Positions 58,028-64,000 of a stretch of 64,000 nucleotides of DNA are shown here, piece by piece (positions within the stretch are counted from its first letter, which is position 1; every line of letters starts with the position of its first letter). Made by a program: the position numbers and the translations under genes. Location of the stretch: contig JAHNZQ020000172.1 of assembly GCA_019155205.2 (NCBI GenBank), positions 2,216,638 through 2,280,637 on the forward strand. Direction: 5' to 3'. The DNA is from Gracilaria vermiculophylla. Lineage: Eukaryota; Rhodophyta; Florideophyceae; Gracilariales; Gracilariaceae. The notes under the pieces were generated by a model that was not told where the DNA came from, made no database searches, and saw only the letters and a list, made by a program, of their open reading frames with translations.

Positions 58028-59233
58028 TTGGAATGCAGTGAATCTGGAGGCAGGTATAGTGGGCTCCCTCAGGTGATGGCTCTTGTTGAGGACGAGAAAG
58101 AAGTTCTCCCCATCACCGTAGCGGAGTTCCTGAAGAAACAAAGTACGGATGCGTACTGCAAGGAGTGTCTCGCCACTGAGGAGAGTTTGACATCGTCATT
58201 TGACGTTGACCGAGACGGCGTGCTTGTACGCCGCTCACCCCTGGATGGAGCTCTCCAAAAGGTGGTCCCGACGAGTCTAAGGGGCCGAATGCTGTATCTT
58301 TCGCACTATCTTCACTCCGCCAGGCACCCCTGCGGATCTAGGATGTATTTCACCATGCGGAAGGAGTTCTATTGGCCGCACATGGCTAATGACGCCTTCC
58401 AAACGGTGGCGGATTGCTACTCCTGCGCCGCCGCTAGGGGGAGTATAAGGAAACACCGGACGCCTCTGACGCTGTTCCCACCTTCAGGACCGTTGGAGTT
58501 TGTGGCCATGGACATCTTGGGTCATCTCCCCAAGACGGAGTGCGGGCACCAATTTATCCTAGTGATTACGGATCGTTTCTCGAAGATCACGTGTGCCATT
58601 CCCCTCCGGAGAACCACCGCAGCAATGATTGCCGACGCCTTTCTGTAGCATTGCTTTTACCTCTACGGGATACCATTATCCCTCCTTACGGACAATGGCC
58701 ACCAGTTCGCGGAGAAGCTCTTCATCGCCATCTCCGGAATGCTGAGGATGTAACAGTTGTTTATAAATGCCTATCACCCCCAGACAAACGGACCGGCGGA
58801 AAGGTTCAACAAAACCATCACCTCGAGGCTGAAGCACTACGTCGCGGACCACCAGAAGGATTGGGACGCATATGTGAGCCCCCTCACGTATGCATACAAC
58901 CTGCAAGTGCACCACTCGACGGGGACCGCGTTTTTCAATCTGGTGCTCTCTCGCATCCCGCTAAGTGCCGTCATTGCGGCACGGGCCACGGCAAACACGG
59001 TGGATGGGGCACAGGCTCCGACAGTGGCGGAAGCAAAACGCTCCATCCCAAGGCGTTATGATAACGCACTCTCCCTTGCAAAAGAGAGACTCAACGCCTC
59101 GCAAAAGATATACAAACAAGACTTCAACGGGAAGGTTATGGAAGGCCCTCACCGGAAGGAAGGCGACGAAGTTTTTCTCGGAAAACCCGGGAAAACATCC
59201 AACGAACCGCCGAACGTCACGCACGCAAGTTAG
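58028..59233 (+). pseudogene. Element C integrase, broken by stops
   Basis: The zinc-binding domain runs from LYLSHYLHSARHPCG to EFYWPHMANDAFQTVADC with Y-S-C following. The catalytic core keeps Asp at 58511-58513 (VAMDILG), Asp at 58691-58693 (LLTDNG) and Glu at 58799-58801 (GPAERFNK). All are in one frame, with spacing D-x59-D-x35-E, the retroviral integrase pattern. Stops lie at about 58646 and 58751 between them. The C-terminal region (VAEAKRSIPRRYDNALSLAK, RKEGDEVFLGKPG) matches the GPY/F-containing end. The 5-bp target duplication fits this enzyme class. Confidence 0.85.
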
Positions 59234-59295
59234 CGCCCACCACCTCAGGGTCCTATAAAGTCCTGGCCACCTATAGGGATACTGCGCCCATTAAG

Positions 59296-59697
59296 GTGAA
59301 AGGGCTCAGAGACGTCGTCTACCGTGATGGGGTGATGAAAGTCCCGACTCCCAGCCTCTCGGGAATGCTCGCCACCCCACCTCAGGGACAACGCGCGGAA
59401 CTTCCTCATCCGATCACCTCAGGCGCGACGACACCACGGGATACTGGGAACCGCATCATCGCTCTCGGTGAACCAGTACCAGAGGCTCCCGATGCCATTC
59501 TGACCCCTGAAGATGACATACTCTACGCGGTGGACCATATCGTCTGCCATCGAAAAACCCATGCAGGAATACTGTACCACGTCCACTGGTATGGGTACAC
59601 CTCCAAGGACGACACGGAAGAATCTCCGGAACATATCCCGGAGAACCTCCATAAGCGATACCACGCCAATCTGATGCGGAAACGCCTCTCCACATAG
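59296..59697 (+). pseudogene. Element C integrase C-terminal chromodomain
   Basis: The frame of 133 residues reads YAVDHIVCHRKTHAGILYHV, then HWYGYTSKDDTEES and HIPENLHKRYHANL. This follows the chromodomain pattern (Y-x-V-(D/E)-x-I-x3-R ... (Y/F)-x-V-x-W-x-G-Y-x4-(D/N)-T-x-E-(P/S)). In chromoviruses this domain tethers integration complexes to histone marks. The frame is intact to a stop at 59695-59697. Upstream it is separated from the core by one frameshift near 59230. Confidence 0.85.
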
Positions 59698-59966
59698 GCG
59701 CTTCCGTTTAGGAAAGGGGGAGGGGGCCCCCAACCGGAGCCCCCAACCGGAGACCCCCAACCGGAGTTGTTTTTAGCCTCCGCAGTCTATCCCGTACCTG
59801 GAGTTATATTTTTCGCCTCCAGGATGCCGTTGCTCGCTGTTCCCATGCGACCACGGCGGCACTTCGTGTCGTTGAGCACGCGGTCACGGCCTATACAAAT
59901 TGAAACTACCGTTCACGGAGCTTCTGCTCCATCCGAAGGATCTTTTATTCGCCCGGGATCTAGCAC

Positions 59967-62114
59967 CTATAGGTCACCAAATCGCGTTGAATACTCCGCT
60001 TTGAGGCGCGCTTTCGTTGAGAGCGCTTGGCTATCGAAGAAATTTGACAGGCTTTCCTTAATGGACGCCATCGAGGCTCAGTCTGCCCGGACCTTGTGGA
60101 GCTCTAAGACTCAAGCACGCGCCTGACTCAGAGCCTCTGCAGGAGAAGCCGGAGCAGGATGGCCCGTCATCAGGCACGCCTGAACCAACTCCTGGAAGGC
60201 AGCCTTCAGAGCCCCAGAGGAGACTCCTCCCGACGGTGCACCCGATGCGGCCTCCTCCGTTGAGGGCACAACAACCGCCACGGAAGGAGCCGCGAACGGC
60301 GGACCAGCGGGGACATGGGCTCCCCAATGGGATTCCACAGGCTCCGCAGTGGAAGTCGGCAAAGCCGAGGACGGAGTCGGTGACACCAGAGGTGACGACG
60401 GTGCGGGAGCTAGAAAGCTCCCTAGGCGAGGCCAAGGAACAGGCGCAGGGACGCTTCGCAATCGGCGTTGCACCACTGGGGCCTAAGGTACCGGGACGGG
60501 AGCAATCTCTTCCTCTTCCATAGGAGACACAGCGGCTACCACTGTGGGAGCACTCGGCACTGCGGCGGGTCGCGGGGTTATCACCTCAGGAGGCGCGCCC
60601 ACATCCTGGGACGGAGCCGGTAACCGACAAGGCGTACCATGAGCCAGGCCCTCCATCAAGTGGTCGTAGCCGGGTACTCGGAGCCACGGCATCTGAGGAA
60701 CCTGGGAAGGCGCCAGACGGGGAAAGGCAGGGTATGCTTGCCAGTCATCGTCTCCATTAGGACTCCGCACAATGGTGTGAAACTTGTCTTTTCCGTAGTG
60801 GTAACAAAGGATGCCCGGCGTGTCATTCCACGCCACCTAAAGGTTGTAATCCAACAGCGTCTCCGCCTCGGACTCACTCTATGTGGTGCTCTTAACAAGG
60901 TTTTGGATTCCCAAGGAGGGCAGGACCAGGATAATGGACGCCGACGAAGGGAGCAAACGTCCAGCGGTCGGCTTATACGACGAGTCCCAGTAGAGGCGGC
61001 CGTCGCGGCATCGAGTATAGGAGGTTATGCCTTCGTCCGCTGCTTGGAGGTAAGCCATCAGGGTGCCGACCGCGAATTCCGTCGAGGCGACCACCATGAC
61101 AAACCGCCCTAGGGAGTCATGGGGATCCAGGACCTCGGAGGTGTGGTACGCGAAAGTCATCGGTGTCGCCACGCAAAGGTGCGGGGATACCAAGTGGTCC
61201 CTCCAGGAGTCATTGACCTTAAGGTAGTACTTCGAACGCTGCCCGGAGGGCATGTCATGGAATTCCGTGTTATGACAACCAAAGAAGTACCCGAAAGCGG
61301 TGCGTACTCGAGTCTCGTCCGCAAGGTACGTCCCCCATCGATTCCGAGTGAACCAGTAGAGGAGATCGTATGGGGGATCAAAGGGCAACACTGCGAGCTC
61401 AGAGCGCCCAACGGCAATGCTTCGGAATCGCCCCGCTCTTTGGTGTGAGCTCTCCCGGTGGAGCAGTACATGGAGTCGCGCCTGGATCTCTCGTTCTTCA
61501 GCACACCACAGATATGGAGTATCGCAGTGTACCACCGTGGTTGGAGCGTTGTCACCGAGCACCGGAGTGTGCAGCCAGTGAGCGCGATAAGCATCCACCC
61601 GGTTCCGCTTCTGGTCGTTCCACGCATCCTCCGATACGGCGCGGAATCGCATCGCCTGAAGATATGGGCTGAAGTGGTGAATATAATCCTCCACGAGACA
61701 CGGGAGACTCACGCGCCTGTCGTCTAACGGGACGAAGACCCGCGTGGCGCATTGATCGAAATGCTCTCCTGGACGGAACGGTGCACCGGTCAAGGTGTGG
61801 TACACCTCAGGATTCGAAGGAGACGTAGGCGCCGGAGTCGGAGAAGACATGCTGAAGGTGTCGGAAGCTGGGTGGATGGCGACCGAACGCGTGGTAACAC
61901 CTAAAGAGAGAGATTTGACACCACTTGGAGAACGACTCGTGGTTATATGCACCACCGAGGAGGGAGCCGCGTCAAGCCGCCATCGTGAATTTCGAGGAGA
62001 AGCCGGGCAACTAAAACAAAGCGAGGTTTGGAGCACCATAGCGAGGCGTACGTTCACATCGCGTGAAGGACGACGGGGATGCAGACGAGAGTAATGTGAG
62101 ACTTGCACCTTCAA
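59967..62114 (-). pseudogene. Antisense ORF of element C, about 715 codons, unknown protein
   Basis: It runs opposite to gag-pol between the pol stop and the 3' LTR. An uninterrupted 411-residue frame (62114-60879) is followed, after frameshifts and one stop, by frames to a stop at 59967. The total span is a multiple of three. The N-terminus is Ser/Pro-rich (MSSPTPAPTSPSNPEVYH). A globular-looking middle follows (PLDDRRVSLPCLVEDYIHHF, LLYWFTRNRWGTYLADETRV, GYFFGCHNTEFHDM, SLGRFVMVVASTEFAVGTLM). Then comes a Pro/Ala-rich linker and a C-terminal helix-rich segment (ALKAAFQELVQACLMTGHPA). I recognise no family. Homologues at matching positions occur in A (49819-51822) and B (44051-45018, deleted). 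Transcription could start from the 3' LTR in reverse, but no promoter is shown. Confidence 0.55.
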
Positions 62115-62136
62115 GGAGACAGAATTAACGAACGCT

Positions 62137-62570
62137 ATGAAGTGGGTGTTTCCCGAAGGAGAATCCTCGAAGGAATCGGAGTGGCAAGCGCCTCAAGGAA
62201 GTCAGTGTCCACTCTGGACTGACCCACGCTCCAGCCACCGACGTTGCGCGACTGCACCCCGCACGACGAACTCGAGTGCACGGGAGCTCCCTCCGCCAAC
62301 TGGCGCGGTTGCACAGATAGGATACGCCGATAAGGAGGAGACGCAGCCGAGCCAAGGAGGAGCGAGGCCCACAAACACCGTAGGGGATGAAACGCGAGCC
62401 CGTGGCTATGCGCCGCGCAGGAGTAGAAAGAAATGGAGGAACGCCTGAAGGAGAGAATGTGTCAATGGCCAGAGGCCGCACTTGCAGCAACACCGATAGG
62501 AGCCACCCCGCGGATCAAGGAATCGGAAGATGCACCTCGAGAAAGTGGTGCAATTTAGGAAAAGGGGGTA
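62137..62570 (+). other. 3' untranslated region of element C with polypurine tract
   Basis: Between the antisense ORF start and the 3' LTR. A short sense frame (62137-62448, 103 residues) has counterparts in B (45108-45395) and, weakly, A (63360-63600), but the antisense frame is open here too. I cannot tell which, if either, is coded. The polypurine tract AGGAAAAGGGGG (62558-62569) primes plus-strand synthesis in such elements. Confidence 0.5.
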
Positions 62571-63124
62571 TGTAGTACAGTGGTTCCTAAGGGAAAAATG
62601 GTGGTGTGGCCTTACGGCATAATATTCTTAAGGAGGGGTCGTATTTTACTAGCTGGGCCACGTGGTGCATAATTTCGCCCGCTTGTGCTACAGTATCATT
62701 AAGGGACGGTAAAATTATTATTTATTTTAATTAATTTAGGCAGGTAATTAGTACAGTAGCGGGACCTGCCGAGGTGGGATCCCGGGTTGATACTTAATTT
62801 GCCGGTTGAGCTCCACCTCTGGGGAAGTAAAGACAAGCACCCTTGAGTCTTCATCTACTTTTCCGGTTGGAGTCTCTTGTCGATGAACGCAGGTTTCTAA
62901 GCCGCCGATCCCCAGGTCGCATCATAGCAGCGCCTGTAGGAGCATTGTCCGTCAAGTGAACCTCCCCCTGCGCTTGGCGTTTGCGGGTCCCCTTTAAGAA
63001 TTCTCCCGGCTTGCGACAGCGGATTCCGGAGACCACCTTTAGGAACACGCACCTTTGGATTCAACAAAAACTTTTAACGGACGTTGTGCTTTACTACCTC
63101 GAGAGGAGGGCTGACTGTACCAGA
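62571..63124 (+). repeat. Element C 3' LTR
   Basis: 554 bp, TGTAGTACAGTGG to GACTGTACCAGA. The terminal CA has become GA. The target duplication GCGAT follows at 63125-63129. Confidence 0.93.
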
Positions 63125-63129
63125 GCGAT

Positions 63130-63370
63130 ATATTACAGGAAATTCCCACCGGACATTACGGAGACTGCCTCAATCACGGGACTTGTAGAATCTCCGGTTT
63201 TTCCATTTGTCTTCCTTCTGCACCCGTTGCGACGGCTTGGTCCCAGAGTAACGCCTGGCTTGTTTGCCTCGCTCAAGGAAGGCTCTGCCCCTGAAATTCC
63301 TCGTGCGAGGGAGGTTCGAACATCCTTCCAGGTAATTTCCCCTTTGAGGTATTGCATTACAGGAGAATCG
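63130..63370 (+). mobile_element. Element D2 LTR end and short internal remnant
   Basis: The LTR end ATATTACA is followed by GGAAATTCCCACCGGACATT, homologous to D1 just after its LTR (TGGAATTCTCACCAAACATT). About 150 bp of D1-like leader follows (shared frame SITGL, FVFLLHPLRRLG). Similarity to D1 then fades. By about 63400 the sequence matches the 3' part of element C, that is, A's own remainder. D2 is thus a 5'-end fragment without its own 3' LTR. Confidence 0.65.
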
Positions 63371-63776
63371 GCGGCACGGCACCACGAGGAGAGACCAGCG
63401 AATACTCCAGACCGGCCCACGCCCAGGCTGCAGGCGACAGGCTGTCTATACCGTACGGACGATACCCGGGTTGCACGACAGAGATCACCGCCGACTAGGG
63501 CTATAGTACAAGAGAGGTACGCCAAGAAGGAGCAGATGACGTTTGGTCAACAACAGTTAGAGACCCGAGAACGCCTCAAAGAAGATACGCGAACCCGCGG
63601 TCCGTCCGCTCCGCAAAGACTGGGTAGTTCGAGAGAATCCCCTGGAAGGGGGGATTTGATGCACTGTGGGAGACCGTTGTGACGTCACCGCCGTTAGAAG
63701 CCACTGTAGGATACATCTGTGAGAAGATGCACCTCGAGAACGTGGTGCAATTCAGAAAAGGGAGTATGTAGTACAG
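63371..63776 (+). mobile_element. Element A, distal internal fragment and polypurine tract
   Basis: Collinear with C 62200-62570: ACTCC-GACCGGCCCACGC, then a GCCAAGAAGGAGCAG segment and finally AAGATGCACCTCGAGAACG with the polypurine tract TTCAGAAAAGGGAGTA. It continues A after the D2/C insertion. Part of the sequence between 63370 and 63400 cannot be assigned with certainty. Confidence 0.7.
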
Positions 63777-64000
63777 TGGATCCTAAGAAAATATTGTCCC
63801 TGAGGAACTAAAGAATTTTGATTTTTCTCGTTAATTAGTGTAGTAAAAAAATACCGTAGTGAGAACTGTCGAGGCGAGCTCCCGGCAATATAGTTAATCT
63901 GCCCGTCGAACCCTACCTCCGGGAAAAGCAAGCCAAGCACCTTTGAGTCTTTTTCTACTTTTTCCAGTTGGAGACTCTTGTCGAACCCTTTCATGTTTCT
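63777..64000 (+). repeat. Element A 3' LTR (runs off window)
   Basis: Starts TGTAGTACAGTGGATCC, collinear with the A 5' LTR. It shares CTACTTTTTCC and GGAGACTCTTGTCGAACC with it. A stretch of about 85 bp near 63800 is deleted relative to other alpha LTRs. Confidence 0.85.

Larger units (their letters stand above)
52582..63124 (+). mobile_element. Element C: complete-length alpha chromovirus, TSD GCGAT
   Basis: 10.5 kb. The 5' LTR is 52582-53138 and the 3' LTR 62571-63124, flanked by GCGAT (52577-52581 and 63125-63129). The PBS TGGTCTCCCGACTTAG starts at 53141, two bases after the LTR. The polypurine tract AGGAAAAGGGGG lies at 62558-62569. Internal order is gag, protease, RT, RNase H, integrase, chromodomain, then 2.9 kb with a large antisense ORF. 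The LTRs differ by roughly one base in eight over the compared part, so it is not recent. Many stops and frameshifts occur. It sits within D2's LTR. Confidence 0.93.
38311..64000 (+). mobile_element. Element A: alpha chromovirus split by two nested insertions
   Basis: A's pieces are the 5' LTR at 38311-38866, internal 38867-41970, internal 46076-51965, internal about 63370-63776, and the 3' LTR from 63777 beyond the window. It is interrupted by B (41971-46070, TSD TGCGG) and by D2 (from 51966), which itself contains C. The two A LTRs share variants absent from B and C (CTACTTTTTCC and GGAGACTCTTGTCGAAC), which supports pairing them. The PBS is TGGCCTCCCGACTTAG at about 38869. All genes are broken. 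A is the oldest alpha element here and lies inside D1's integrase. Confidence 0.85.

Overview
The window is eukaryotic nuclear DNA. A spliceosomal intron with GTAAGT donor, CTAAC branch point and CAG acceptor interrupts the one host-like gene. The rest is dominated by LTR retrotransposons (Ty3/gypsy chromoviruses, a second Ty3/gypsy family, Ty1/copia), Tc1/mariner-type DNA transposons and a DDE-YqaJ transposon. I cannot name the species. Compact introns, homopolymeric low-complexity protein and chromovirus-rich flanks would suit an alga or another protist, but this is inference. Two 100-N scaffold gaps are present (25136-25235 and 43718-43817).

Layout. 1-14.4 kb is an AT-rich graveyard of old elements: fragments of Ty1/copia on both strands, minus- and plus-strand Ty3/gypsy relics, and solo copies of one LTR family, here called alpha. 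15.6-17.3 kb holds a decayed Tc1/mariner element and a piece of a second one. 17.3-20.2 kb is non-coding, G-rich on the plus strand, with telomere-like TTTAGGGG motifs. 20.2-20.9 kb is a GC-rich spur ending in a run of 55 G. 21.2-25.0 kb holds a solo alpha LTR and a minus-strand pseudogene joining a DDE-type transposase domain to a YqaJ-like exonuclease domain.

25.2-30.1 kb is an extreme GC island. Its only convincing host gene is a two-exon minus-strand gene (28502 to 25952) for a Gln/His/Ala/Pro-rich protein of about 811 residues. The gene's single RanBP2-type zinc finger is cut exactly in half by the 115-bp intron. 30.1-33.9 kb is non-coding and C-rich on the plus strand, a mirror of the left flank, and carries a second 1.28-kb Tc1/mariner-like element.

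33.9-64 kb is a stack of nested retrotransposons. Element D1 (LTR family beta) is cut by element A (alpha). A is cut by element B (alpha, TSD TGCGG) and again by D2 (beta). D2's LTR is cut by element C (alpha, TSD GCGAT). A's 3' LTR runs off the window. The alpha elements are chromoviruses with gag, retropepsin, RT, RNase H, a D-x59-D-x35-E integrase and a C-terminal chromodomain. Between pol and the 3' LTR, all three alpha copies also carry a long ORF on the opposite strand (about 715 codons in C). Its protein is conserved across diverged copies and I do not recognise it. This is the most interesting candidate in the window.
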